Positions 55,066-62,952 of a stretch of DNA of 64,000 nt are shown here, piece after piece; position 1 is the stretch's first letter, and every line of letters starts with the position of its first letter. The notes below the pieces were generated by a model. The model saw only the letters and a program-made list of their open reading frames with translations. It ran no database searches and had not been told where the DNA came from. The stretch is from the NCBI GenBank assembly GCA_017441925.1, contig JAFRUE010000007.1, positions 496,001-560,000 on the forward strand, given 5' to 3'. This stretch comes from Bacillota bacterium (GTDB taxonomy: Bacteria > Bacillota > Clostridia > Lachnospirales > Bianqueaceae). The position numbers and the translations under genes were made by a program.

Positions 55066-57180
55066 TCAGAAAACCAACTCCCACTCCAACCCTTCCGGAA
55101 CTGTTATCTTCGGCTCTTCTCCTCTGCGCTGAACGCACCGAACCACCCCGTAAGGCGTCGGGAAGGCCACATCCGCGTAATCCAGTCCGAAGAGCTTCGG
55201 AGCCAACCCGATCTTCTTAAATCCAGATTTGATCATGCGGAACCCTGTCAGCAGCAGCGGAATATGATAAGCCGGCGTTCCGCCCCAGGCGTGGCTGTGG
55301 TCAAAGGAATACGTCGGCTCTGGCTTGATCCAGCCTTCCGCAAGGCCTTTGGGGCATTCTCTCACCATGGGCTTCCATTTCTCAAACTGGGACAGTCCGT
55401 ACTCTTCTTCCAGTCCCGCATGACATACGGCCTGCAGGACATAATGCATGAAATAGGGCTGAACCGGCGGCAGTTCACTGTTATCATCCGTCGACAGCCG
55501 GGTTAAACGCACCACATCATCCAGCGGACATAGATCATACAGAGCCGCCAAGGTATTCGCGTAGCGGGAGAAATGTTTTCTCGCCACATTAGCAGGCTGC
55601 CATTTGCTCGCTACCGTAGGATCCGACAACCCGTCGATATACATTCCAGCCTCACGGTCATAGAAGCAACGATTAAAAGCTTCCCTCAGGCTGTCTGCAC
55701 GTTCCTGCCACAACAACGCCTCCGCCCAACCGTACCGCGTTCCGATCTCGGCAGCAGTCCTTACGGCCTTGTAATAAAACGCGTTCAATACGGTCTGCCC
55801 CAGATATTTAGGCGGATGATGCATGGAATACCCTTCCGTAACCACCCAGTCCACAAACATATAATCCGGAGGATTCTCCAGTACGCCTTTACCGCCGATA
55901 TAACCGTTAAATCTTTCCAGCAGCTTCTGCAAACCGCCGCGGCATCTTTCGACCAGGCCGTCATCACCGGTGTATTTCCAGACAAAATCGAGCCACTGCA
56001 CCCAGATCAGGCTGTAATTTGTATGAAACATCCGGCCATCATTATATTCCAGCCAGCGGGCGGTGCGTTCGATGTCCAGCGCCGCAAGCCGCATATCGCC
56101 GAAGGTAAAGGCCGTCATCATGCTTTCAATATAATAATCGCCCGTACAGGCCAAAAGCTCCTGGTGCTTCGGGCTGTCCAGATGAAGGGTCTGTCGACAG
56201 ATCTGAAGCGTCCATTTGCAGACGTCAAATACCTGATCCAGCTCAGGATCGTTCGTATGGAGATACCCTTCCTGCGATACCGGATAATGGCAGAAATACA
56301 GATAGGGACGGATCTGCACGGATCCGTCGGATTCCAGCGCTTCGATCCGTGTCATGCCGATGCTTTTCAGATGGAAGCTCCTGTATTCCCCTGCTTCTGT
56401 TAGCGTAATTTCTTCACAGCCCACGCTTAAGCCGCTGGTCTCAAAGCACTCCACCTTAATCCTGCAGGGCCGATCGCATCGCAAAGCAAAATACGCCGAA
56501 TAGATTCTGTCATATTCGATCTCGACCTGCTCTCCCGGTTGCAGACATATCTGCTCTTGCTCTGGTCGCATGGGTTTTACAAGTGCATAATCCAGTGGCG
56601 GAATCGGCGCAGGTATCAGTTTTCTTTTATCCCCGGTAGGTACGGCCCTGCGCCACGGTTCCGGATGATTCGCTCCATTATAACTTACCGGAGAAACAAA
56701 CCTGTTGTCCGGCCTTGCTTCCCAGGTAGAATCTGTCCCGAAAGCTTCGGTACTGCCATCTTTATACTCTGCCTCTCCGTACAGATAGAAACCGCCCTGC
56801 CCACCCGTGATTTCAGTCAGTGCCCGAGGCTTGAGCCTCACCTGGGCTTCCATCTGCAGCTCCTTAATATCTGGTTGCAGCGTCTTACTGTCCGGATACA
56901 AAACATACTGATCCGCATAGTACCATGGAAGCGTTCCTTCCAACAGAAAATCACCGCCTGCGGAGGCCGGTCCCTGTCCCACAAAGCTCCCATTCACATA
57001 TAACCGGTAAATGGCATCTCCACTGACTGAGAGTTTCACGGACTCCGGTATTCCGGAAAGATGTACGGTCTTCCGAAATACCGCGACACAGTCACGACCC
57101 GATGTATCTTTCCCATACTGGCTGTTTTTCTGAAGCTCAGGATATACAGCCGGATCGATCCATATCCATTCAGCGTCCAT
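55066..57180 (-). CDS. Alpha-L-rhamnosidase-like glycosidase (GH78-type)
   Basis: A 704-aa protein without signal peptide. Two N-terminal beta-sandwich domains (MDAEWIWIDP, then FRKTVHLSGIPESVKLSVSG with YRLYVNGSFVGQGPA) are typical of GH78. The (alpha/alpha)6 catalytic domain has LDSPKHQELLACTGD at the usual acid-motif position (commonly DCPHRERLGWTGD) and FDHSHAWGGTPAY near the end. It would remove L-rhamnose from pectin or plant glycosides. AGAGGTG precedes the chosen ATG. Its stop lies 1 bp from the ispD stop on the opposite strand. Confidence 0.85.
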   Translation of the reverse strand: MDAEWIWIDPAVYPELQKNSQYGKDTSGRDCVAVFRKTVHLSGIPESVKLSVSGDAIYRLYVNGSFVGQGPASAGGDFLLEGTLPWYYADQYVLYPDSKTLQPDIKELQMEAQVRLKPRALTEITGGQGGFYLYGEAEYKDGSTEAFGTDSTWEARPDNRFVSPVSYNGANHPEPWRRAVPTGDKRKLIPAPIPPLDYALVKPMRPEQEQICLQPGEQVEIEYDRIYSAYFALRCDRPCRIKVECFETSGLSVGCEEITLTEAGEYRSFHLKSIGMTRIEALESDGSVQIRPYLYFCHYPVSQEGYLHTNDPELDQVFDVCKWTLQICRQTLHLDSPKHQELLACTGDYYIESMMTAFTFGDMRLAALDIERTARWLEYNDGRMFHTNYSLIWVQWLDFVWKYTGDDGLVERCRGGLQKLLERFNGYIGGKGVLENPPDYMFVDWVVTEGYSMHHPPKYLGQTVLNAFYYKAVRTAAEIGTRYGWAEALLWQERADSLREAFNRCFYDREAGMYIDGLSDPTVASKWQPANVARKHFSRYANTLAALYDLCPLDDVVRLTRLSTDDNSELPPVQPYFMHYVLQAVCHAGLEEEYGLSQFEKWKPMVRECPKGLAEGWIKPEPTYSFDHSHAWGGTPAYHIPLLLTGFRMIKSGFKKIGLAPKLFGLDYADVAFPTPYGVVRCVQRRGEEPKITVPEGLEWELVF

Positions 57181-57235
57181 CGTATCACCTCTAAATGGCT
57201 GTTCAGATTTCAATTCATGACTATAGCTATATTGT

Positions 57236-57264
57236 ATTATACCGCATCCGGAAGGGCTTGACAA
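57236..57264 (-). promoter_or_regulatory. Promoter of the GH78-type gene
   Basis: TTGTCA (57259-57264), 17-base spacer, perfect TATAAT (57236-57241) on the minus strand. The -35 overlaps the -35 of the opposite promoter by five bases. Confidence 0.75.
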
Positions 57265-57285
57265 TGACCCGATCCATGATATAAT
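57258..57285 (+). promoter_or_regulatory. Promoter of the ABC exporter gene
   Basis: Perfect TTGACA (57258-57263), 16-base spacer, perfect TATAAT (57280-57285) on the plus strand. Confidence 0.85.
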
Positions 57286-57302
57286 GCTCACATAAGCAGT
57301 TG

Positions 57303-57335
57303 GGATGCCGAGCTTTTTCGGCGTCCCTTTTTTTC
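57303..57335 (+). terminator. Intrinsic terminator inside the leader of the ABC exporter
   Basis: GGGATGCCGA (57303-57312) pairs with TCGGCGTCCC (57319-57328) with one G-U pair and a 6-base loop, followed by seven T. It lies between the promoter (start expected near 57292) and the ATG at 57366, so it would act as an attenuator. Confidence 0.8.
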
Positions 57336-57365
57336 ACTCCGGCAGCAGAAAGGAACGGTCCTATC

Positions 57366-59111
57366 ATGAAGCTATTGCTAAGACTCTCTCGGGAAGCGAT
57401 CAAGTACAAAGGCTTGTACATCATCGCGATTCTTTCCACCCTTTGCCTGACACTGATCAACCTGGCTGCGCCCCGCGCGCTTTCCCGCATGACGGGTATT
57501 GTCAGCGACGGCGTCACAGCGGAATCTCTCCGGCAAATCGGTACCCTGACGGTACTCCTTATCGGCCTATATCTACTCCGGATCCTGTTCCGGTTCCTGA
57601 GCAACTACCTGGCCCATAAAGCCGCCTGGTACCTGGTGGGCGATCTCCGCACCAAGACCTACGACAAGATCGAGCGTATGCATCTTGGCTTCTTCCACGA
57701 CAAGCAGACCGGTGATCTGATGAGCCGAGTCGTCAATGACACCCGGGATTTTGAGCTGCTCTACGCCCACATGATTCCGGAATCCATCACCAACCTCGTT
57801 ACCTTCACGGGAGCGCTGATCATCCTGCTGTCGATCAACTGGAAGCTCGCGCTGATCACCTGCGCCCCCATCCCGCTGATCATCATCTCCGGCTTTTTCT
57901 TCTCCAAAAAGGTTCGTCCCTTCTTCCGAATCCAGCAGAAGAAGATGGGCGAGCTGAACGGCAAGCTGCAGGACAATTTCTCCGGCATTCATGAGATCCA
58001 GTCCTTCGGCCGGGAGGAATACGAGACCGGCAGAGTCAATGAACGCAACTTTGAGCATGTAAACGCGATGCTCAATGCCCTGAAGATCAGCGCGGTTTTC
58101 CATCCGTTTGTGGAATTCACTTCTTCTATCGGAACGATTCTCGTGGTGGGAATCGGCGGCTATCTGGCCTATACCGAAGGCCTGCAGGTCGAAGCCATCG
58201 TCGCGTTTCTTCTGTATCTGAGCCTCTTCTATGCGCCGGTTTCCGGCCTTGCCAACCTTCTGGAGAATATGCAGCAGTCCCTTGCCGGCGCGGAACGTGT
58301 CGTGCAGATCCTGGATACGCCTGTTGAGATTGCGGACCGTCCGGGTGCCGAAGATCTTAAGGATGTCAAGGGCGAGATCGCTTTTGACCATGTCAGTTTT
58401 TCCTATGACGAAAGCATCCCGGTACTGAAGGACATCTCGTTCCACTGCGGACCCGGCAAAATGCTGGCGCTCGTCGGTCCCACCGGCGTCGGCAAGACCA
58501 CCATGACACAGCTGATCTCGCGCTTCTACGAGCCGAATGAAGGCAGCATTCTGATCGACGGCCATAATATCAACGACGTCACGATCGAGAGCCTCAGAAG
58601 CAAGATCTCGCCGGTGCTGCAGGATACGTTCCTCTTCAACGGCACGATCGCCGAGAACATCGGCTACGCTGCGCCGAACGCTTCGATGGCAGAGATTGAG
58701 GAAGCCGCGAAGGCTGCCAATATTCATGAGGATATCATGGCGATGCCGGACGGCTACGACACTCAGGTTGGCGAACGCGGACTGCGCCTTAGCGGTGGCC
58801 AGAAACAGCGAGTCGCTATCGCGCGCGCTATCCTGCGCCGTTCTCCGATTATTATCCTGGATGAAGCAACAGCGTCTGTAGACGTTGAAACAGAACGCCA
58901 GATCCAGAAGGCAATCGCCGGGATCGCCGGCAGCCGCACGATCATCGCGATCGCACACCGCCTCTCCACCATCCGCAACGCTGATCAGATCCTTGTCATT
59001 GAGGACGGCAAAGTAACGGAAAGCGGTACGCATGACGAGCTGCTCGCGCAAAACGGCAGTTACGCACGTATGTACAGAATACAGTCCACACCTATCGGAG
59101 GGGTCGCATAA
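57366..59111 (+). CDS. ABC exporter half-transporter (fused membrane and ATPase domains)
   Basis: A 581-aa type IV ABC exporter. Six membrane helices (~1-320) carry the ENI-like and coupling regions, and the ATPase domain has Walker A GPTGVGKTT, signature LSGGQKQRVAIARA, Walker B IIILDEATASVD and switch His in IAHRLST. It resembles lipid or multidrug exporters and would act as a homodimer. Substrate is unknown. AAAGGAA precedes the ATG by 10 bases. It is monocistronic with its own promoter, a leader terminator and a 3' terminator. Confidence 0.92.
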   Translation: MKLLLRLSREAIKYKGLYIIAILSTLCLTLINLAAPRALSRMTGIVSDGVTAESLRQIGTLTVLLIGLYLLRILFRFLSNYLAHKAAWYLVGDLRTKTYDKIERMHLGFFHDKQTGDLMSRVVNDTRDFELLYAHMIPESITNLVTFTGALIILLSINWKLALITCAPIPLIIISGFFFSKKVRPFFRIQQKKMGELNGKLQDNFSGIHEIQSFGREEYETGRVNERNFEHVNAMLNALKISAVFHPFVEFTSSIGTILVVGIGGYLAYTEGLQVEAIVAFLLYLSLFYAPVSGLANLLENMQQSLAGAERVVQILDTPVEIADRPGAEDLKDVKGEIAFDHVSFSYDESIPVLKDISFHCGPGKMLALVGPTGVGKTTMTQLISRFYEPNEGSILIDGHNINDVTIESLRSKISPVLQDTFLFNGTIAENIGYAAPNASMAEIEEAAKAANIHEDIMAMPDGYDTQVGERGLRLSGGQKQRVAIARAILRRSPIIILDEATASVDVETERQIQKAIAGIAGSRTIIAIAHRLSTIRNADQILVIEDGKVTESGTHDELLAQNGSYARMYRIQSTPIGGVA

Positions 59112-59116
59112 ATAAT

Positions 59117-59176
59117 AAACACATTCCTACAAAACTGCTGCTCACGCAAAAAGTTTTTGCGGGAATGTGTTTTTTT
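59117..59176 (+). terminator. Terminator of the ABC exporter
   Basis: AAACACATTCC (59117-59127) pairs with GGAATGTGTTT (59162-59172); an inner GCAAAAA/TTTTTGC stem lies between. A T run follows to 59176. Confidence 0.8.
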
Positions 59177-59200
59177 ATCTGTGGTGTCCTGATTCACGGA

Positions 59201-60151
59201 TTAATCTTTTCTTTTCCAGAGGCGGCCTGTAAGACGGAAGGCCATAGGATATACAGCGATGACCACGAAAATCACAACCGCATACCGTACGGTCCTTATC
59301 AGATGTGCGGCAAGTGCTCCCGATTCCAGCAGTTCCTTTGGGAAAGGCAGCTTCAGCACTTCATTAAGTCCGAAATACAGCACCGCTCCGCCTATAGTCC
59401 GCAGCACACACCGCAGGAAACAGGAAGTGTTCTCGAATCTGACATATCTCTCTTCGAACGGTTCTGCCAGAACGAATCCTGCAAGCATGCCAAAAGAAGT
59501 ATAATAATCGTTGCTGGTGCAGTAAAAGAAACCCGGAACGGATAAAAGCAGCAGAACCGCGTAAAAGATCCAGCGGCTGCGGATCGTCCGCCGCAGCCAG
59601 GGAATCAGTACTACGATCAGCGCTCCAAGCAGCCAGCCGCAGAGTACATCTGTCGGGTAATGAGCACCGACGTATACCCGTGAAATGCCGACAAGAAGCG
59701 GCAAAACGATAGCCAGCACCCACAGCAGTCTGCTGGTTTTTTTATGCGCGGCCAGAGAACCGTAAACAGCCGCCGCACTGGATGAGTGTCCGCTTGGGAA
59801 CGAATAACCCTGCGCAGCCACATCCATGGCGTCCGCCTTACTGTCAATGAGCCGTAACAGCTTAACGTTATAATTCTCGACAAAATACGGCCGCAGACGC
59901 ATCACGATGTTTTTGACGAGCGGATTCCAGACATTGACAGCAAGAACGTTTATCCCCACGTATTTGCCGAATTCTTTATCCAGTCCCCAGTACAGAAATC
60001 CCATGATGACTACAAGCATCTGCTCACCGAACGCAGACATGTTCGACAGCAGCCAAGCGCCTATACCGGTACTGCCGATATGATCCTGCAGCCATTCCAT
60101 CAGCCGCATTTCCCAGTCATAATACAAAATAACTCCTGTTGTTCCGTCCAT
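59201..60151 (-). CDS. PAP2-family membrane phosphatase
   Basis: A 316-aa membrane protein with about eight helices. The PAP2 signature is complete: KNIVMRLRPY, YSFPSGHSSS and SRVYVGAHYPTDV. Members dephosphorylate lipid phosphates such as phosphatidate or undecaprenyl pyrophosphate. The protein is longer than the minimal family, with extra C-terminal helices. It follows uxuA by 27 bp on the same strand with a weak ribosome-binding site. Confidence 0.92.
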   Translation of the reverse strand: MDGTTGVILYYDWEMRLMEWLQDHIGSTGIGAWLLSNMSAFGEQMLVVIMGFLYWGLDKEFGKYVGINVLAVNVWNPLVKNIVMRLRPYFVENYNVKLLRLIDSKADAMDVAAQGYSFPSGHSSSAAAVYGSLAAHKKTSRLLWVLAIVLPLLVGISRVYVGAHYPTDVLCGWLLGALIVVLIPWLRRTIRSRWIFYAVLLLLSVPGFFYCTSNDYYTSFGMLAGFVLAEPFEERYVRFENTSCFLRCVLRTIGGAVLYFGLNEVLKLPFPKELLESGALAAHLIRTVRYAVVIFVVIAVYPMAFRLTGRLWKRKD

Positions 60152-60178
60152 TCCAGAAAGCCTATTTACAGATTTTCT

Positions 60179-61249
60179 TTATCTAGCGCTGTTTTTTACG
60201 AGAGCTTCCCAGAGGCCGAGGAGATACATCGCGCCGAGTGCGCGGTCGTACAGGCCGTAACCAACCATAGCCTCTTCTCCCCAGATCATGCGTCCGTGGT
60301 CGGGACGGATCGGTCCGTCAAAACCGCTCTCATACAGTGCTTTCATGATCTCGTACATATCAAAGCTGCCGTCGCTTGACAGATGTGCCGCTTCTTCGAA
60401 ATCATCCTGGGAATTGAACTTCAGATTGCGCACATGGGCAAAATGGATCCTGCCCGCAAGCTTCCGGATCGTATCCGGGACATTGTTCTTAAGGCTTGTG
60501 CCGAACGCGCCGGTACAGAAGGCTACTCCATTATGCACATTATCGACCATATGGATCAGCCGCAGCAGGTTCTCCTGCGAGTTTATGATCCTCGGCAGTC
60601 CGAAAATGGACCAGGCTGGATCATCCGGATGGATCGCCATATTGATGTCATATTTGCCGCAGACCGGCATGATCGCTTCCAGGAAATACTTCAGATTCGC
60701 GAAAAGGTCCTCTTCTCCGATATCTTTGTACACTTCGAAGAGTTCTTTGATGCTGTCCATGCGTTCCGGCTCCCATCCGGGAAGAACGATATCGGAATCA
60801 TCAGGCGTCATCATATCGAACATCTCCAGCGGACGGATCTTGTCGATCGCCTGCTGATTATAGGCGGATACTGTGGATCCGTCGGGACGGACTCTTGCGA
60901 GTTCAGTCCTTGTCCAGTCAAAAACCGGCATGAAATTGTAGCAGACCATATGGATGCCCTGCTTGCCAAGGTTCTCAAGCGTCTTGATATAATTCTCGAT
61001 ATGTTCATCTCTCTCCGGGAGAGCGGCCTTGATCGCGTCGCTGACGTTAACGCTCTCGATACCGGAAATATGCAGACCTGAAGCGGCTACCTCGTCGATC
61101 ATAGCCTTGATCTGCTCTTCTGTCCAGACGTCGCCCGGCTTCGCGTCATATAGCGTCGTGATGATACCCGTAACCCCGGGGATCTGTCTGATATCACGAA
61201 GCGATACCGTATCATGTTTAGAACCGTACCATCTGAATGTCATTTCCAT
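60179..61249 (-). CDS. uxuA: Mannonate dehydratase
   Basis: Converts D-mannonate to 2-keto-3-deoxygluconate in glucuronate breakdown, 356 aa. It begins MEMTFRWYGSKHDTVSLRDI and has FNFMPVFDWTRTEL-type, MAIHPDDPAWSIFGLPRI and HVRNLKF segments, ending with GPIRPDHGRMIWGEEAM, all typical of UxuA. The ATG at 61247-61249 lies 11 bases after GGAGG; a Met two codons later is farther. uxuB and uxaC are not adjacent. A palindrome in the leader may be an operator. Confidence 0.95.
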   Translation of the reverse strand: MEMTFRWYGSKHDTVSLRDIRQIPGVTGIITTLYDAKPGDVWTEEQIKAMIDEVAASGLHISGIESVNVSDAIKAALPERDEHIENYIKTLENLGKQGIHMVCYNFMPVFDWTRTELARVRPDGSTVSAYNQQAIDKIRPLEMFDMMTPDDSDIVLPGWEPERMDSIKELFEVYKDIGEEDLFANLKYFLEAIMPVCGKYDINMAIHPDDPAWSIFGLPRIINSQENLLRLIHMVDNVHNGVAFCTGAFGTSLKNNVPDTIRKLAGRIHFAHVRNLKFNSQDDFEEAAHLSSDGSFDMYEIMKALYESGFDGPIRPDHGRMIWGEEAMVGYGLYDRALGAMYLLGLWEALVKNSAR

Positions 61250-61274
61250 TTTTAAGTGATCCTCCTCGCGTCCA

Positions 61275-61287
61275 GACCTGCCAGGTC
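61275..61287 (-). promoter_or_regulatory. Candidate operator in the uxuA leader
   Basis: A perfect 13-bp palindrome GACCTG-C-CAGGTC lies about 14 to 26 bases downstream of the expected transcription start, a position where a repressor would block transcription. Confidence 0.45.
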
Positions 61288-61307
61288 CAAATACTTTGTC
61301 TGACTGT

Positions 61308-61336
61308 ATTATAGCCTTTTTACCGGCAAAAAGCAA
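61308..61336 (-). promoter_or_regulatory. Promoter of uxuA
   Basis: Perfect TATAAT (61308-61313) with TTGCTT (61331-61336) at 17 bases on the minus strand. Confidence 0.65.
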
Positions 61337-61360
61337 TATTCCGTCCGCTTCTTTCCATGG

Positions 61361-61389
61361 TTGACATTTTGCGGAAGAACATGTATAAT
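61361..61389 (+). promoter_or_regulatory. Perfect consensus promoter of the tRNA-Arg locus
   Basis: TTGACA (61361-61366), 17-base spacer, TATAAT (61384-61389) on the plus strand, ending 13 bases before the tRNA 5' end. Confidence 0.92.
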
Positions 61390-61402
61390 ATCAAAGTAAT
61401 CT

Positions 61403-61446
61403 GTCTCCGTAGCTCAGTAGGATAGAGCGTCCGCCTCCTAAGCGGG
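61403..61446 (+). pseudogene. 5' half of a disrupted tRNA-Arg(CCT) gene
   Basis: Acceptor 5' strand GTCTCCG, D arm GCTCAGTAGGATAGAGC and anticodon arm TCCGC-CTCCTAA-GCGGG with anticodon CCT (61437-61439) are intact. After this, no T arm (no TTCGANTC) and no 3' acceptor strand (CGGAGAC) appears before the next tRNA. The gene is therefore cut just after the anticodon arm. Confidence 0.85.
61431..61445 (+). other. Probable integrase core (att) site in the anticodon stem-loop
   Basis: CCGC and GCGG flank the 7-base anticodon loop CTCCTAA, the arm-spacer-arm layout of tyrosine-recombinase core sites. The tRNA sequence ends immediately to the right. The 9-mer CCTCCTAAG recurs in the intact tRNA at 61564-61572. 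Confidence 0.6.
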
Positions 61447-61532
61447 GGACATTCGGCGGAAAACCGCCTATTTAAGCCATTTTCTATATTTCTGTGTGTG
61501 TGAAAGTGTGTGAAAATGCATCTCGCACCTAC

Positions 61533-61606
61533 GTCCCAGTAGCTCAGCTGGATAGAGCGCGCCCCTCCTAAGGGTGAGGCCGGGGGTTCGAATCCCTTCT
61601 GGGACG
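61533..61606 (+). tRNA. tRNA-Arg(CCT), complete, probably element-borne
   Basis: A 74-nt cloverleaf: acceptor GTCCCAG/CTGGGAC, D arm GCTCAGCTGGATAGAGC, anticodon arm CGCCC-CTCCTAA-GGGTG with anticodon CCT (61567-61569), T arm GGGGG-TTCGAAT-CCCTT and discriminator G. CCA is not encoded. It has the same anticodon as the disrupted tRNA upstream but a different acceptor stem and T arm. No promoter of its own is evident between 61447 and 61532. Confidence 0.92.
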
Positions 61607-61610
61607 CTTC

Positions 61611-61638
61611 AAAGAAGCCGAAGATACGGCTTCTTTTT
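61611..61638 (+). terminator. Terminator after tRNA-Arg
   Basis: AAAGAAGCCG (61611-61620) pairs with CGGCTTCTTT (61627-61636), 6-base loop, with a T run to 61638. It separates the tRNA from the convergent integrase gene. Confidence 0.85.
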
Positions 61639-61649
61639 CTATTATACAG

Positions 61650-62894
61650 CTAAGATCCCGAAATCATTTTTTTACGTATATCATCTAGACGCCGTTTGTC
61701 AGAGTAAGAATAATACCGCTCATTGGTTTGCATATTGTGACCCAGAATCAAGCATCGTTCGAGCGAATCAAGTCCTTCGTTAATCAGCTTGATATTAAAT
61801 GCAATACGAAATCCGTGATTACGTGTTACCTTAATTCTGAATTCTCCACATACTCGCCTTAAATACTCCATATAGTAATCTTTGTTAACAGCTCTACCTT
61901 CTTCAGTATGAAGAATATACTCTGATTCGCCCGGAAGTTTAGCTGCTATACGTAATACTTCTTCAATACCGGGAGTGATCGGCAGATATCTACCATTTTG
62001 GGGATGCATGCGTTCATTTTTCGTATACTCGACATCCACAAAGACCTGATGGCCATCCCGTTTTCTTCTCACTTGTTGTCCATGAATATGTAGAAAACCG
62101 TTTTCTATATCATATTTTTTTATAAAAGCCAATTCTCCTGATCGCATCCCGGTTTCAATTGAAAGCAAGATACCAACCGCTTGCGGATTCTTTTGGTGTT
62201 TTAGAGCATATTCTCTTAAGATTGCCGTTTCTTCCTCGGAGAAAAACTTTTCTTCATTCGGCTTAGTATTCAGATCACACATGTTTGCATAATCCGCATA
62301 CCTGATAAACTGCATAGGATTATCAAAGCATATTTTTCTCTCCTGCCCGAAACTAAAAGTAGCTTTTATGATCTGAAGCACCTTTTTACAGCCTTCCGGT
62401 TTAGGTTTTGTCGGTAAATAGGATGTCACTAACCATCTACGCAAATCCTCGTCCGTAATATCTGTAATTTTACGGGAACGTATCGTAGAATCCAACTTGC
62501 TGAAATGTCGCCGATCCTCGTACAACGTAGCATCGGTTCTACTTTCCAACCTCTTTTTCTCCTGCAGCATGAAGAAAACGTCTTCCAATGTCTTTCCAGC
62601 ATCTTCCTGCTTTTTGTAGAAATCATACAACCAGTCGTATATTTCTTTTTCTGTTTTTCGAAGCACCTCCCGCCGTTTTCCATCCTCATAGACCATAGTT
62701 CTCCATCGGCCATCTTTGTACCGATTGGTAGTATGCATTTGGGATATAGCCTGAGTATGTTTTGTTCTTACATAATTACGCTTTGCCTCAGATACCAAAT
62801 TCGTCACCGCGGCATTTTCGGGCCCACCGTGACCTAAATATATCACAATGTCGTTTAGAAGTCCAGAGGGCATGCCGTTGTATTCACTTTTCAA
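61650..62894 (-). CDS. int: Tyrosine-type site-specific integrase
   Basis: A 414-aa recombinase facing the tRNA-Arg locus. N-terminal arm-binding-like segment DGRWRTMVYEDGKRREVLRK (61-80), SAM-like core-binding domain (~100-205), and catalytic domain with Arg251 (GMRSGEL), Lys292, His360 and Arg363 (HGFR), His386 (LGHN) and Tyr394/395. All catalytic residues are present. The start is TTG (62892-62894), 9 bases behind AGGAGG; an ATG seven codons later is an alternative without such a site. Its orientation and position next to a cut tRNA identify it as the element's integrase. Confidence 0.94.
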   Translation of the reverse strand: MKSEYNGMPSGLLNDIVIYLGHGGPENAAVTNLVSEAKRNYVRTKHTQAISQMHTTNRYKDGRWRTMVYEDGKRREVLRKTEKEIYDWLYDFYKKQEDAGKTLEDVFFMLQEKKRLESRTDATLYEDRRHFSKLDSTIRSRKITDITDEDLRRWLVTSYLPTKPKPEGCKKVLQIIKATFSFGQERKICFDNPMQFIRYADYANMCDLNTKPNEEKFFSEEETAILREYALKHQKNPQAVGILLSIETGMRSGELAFIKKYDIENGFLHIHGQQVRRKRDGHQVFVDVEYTKNERMHPQNGRYLPITPGIEEVLRIAAKLPGESEYILHTEEGRAVNKDYYMEYLRRVCGEFRIKVTRNHGFRIAFNIKLINEGLDSLERCLILGHNMQTNERYYSYSDKRRLDDIRKKMISGS

Positions 62895-62952
62895 AGGTCA
62901 CACCCTCCTTTCTGGTGATCGCCGTTATTTAATAGCCTTAATCCCTAAGGCA

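Noticed and set aside
57305..57619. Open frame starting inside the leader hairpin, as a possible leader peptide of the ABC exporter
   Set aside because: Its start lies in the terminator stem without ribosome-binding site and most of it is an out-of-frame reading of the transporter gene.
61447..61532. A T arm and acceptor strand that would complete the first tRNA-Arg
   Set aside because: No TTCGANTC loop or CGGAGAC strand is present; only a GGCGG/CCGCC hairpin and a TG-rich stretch occur.
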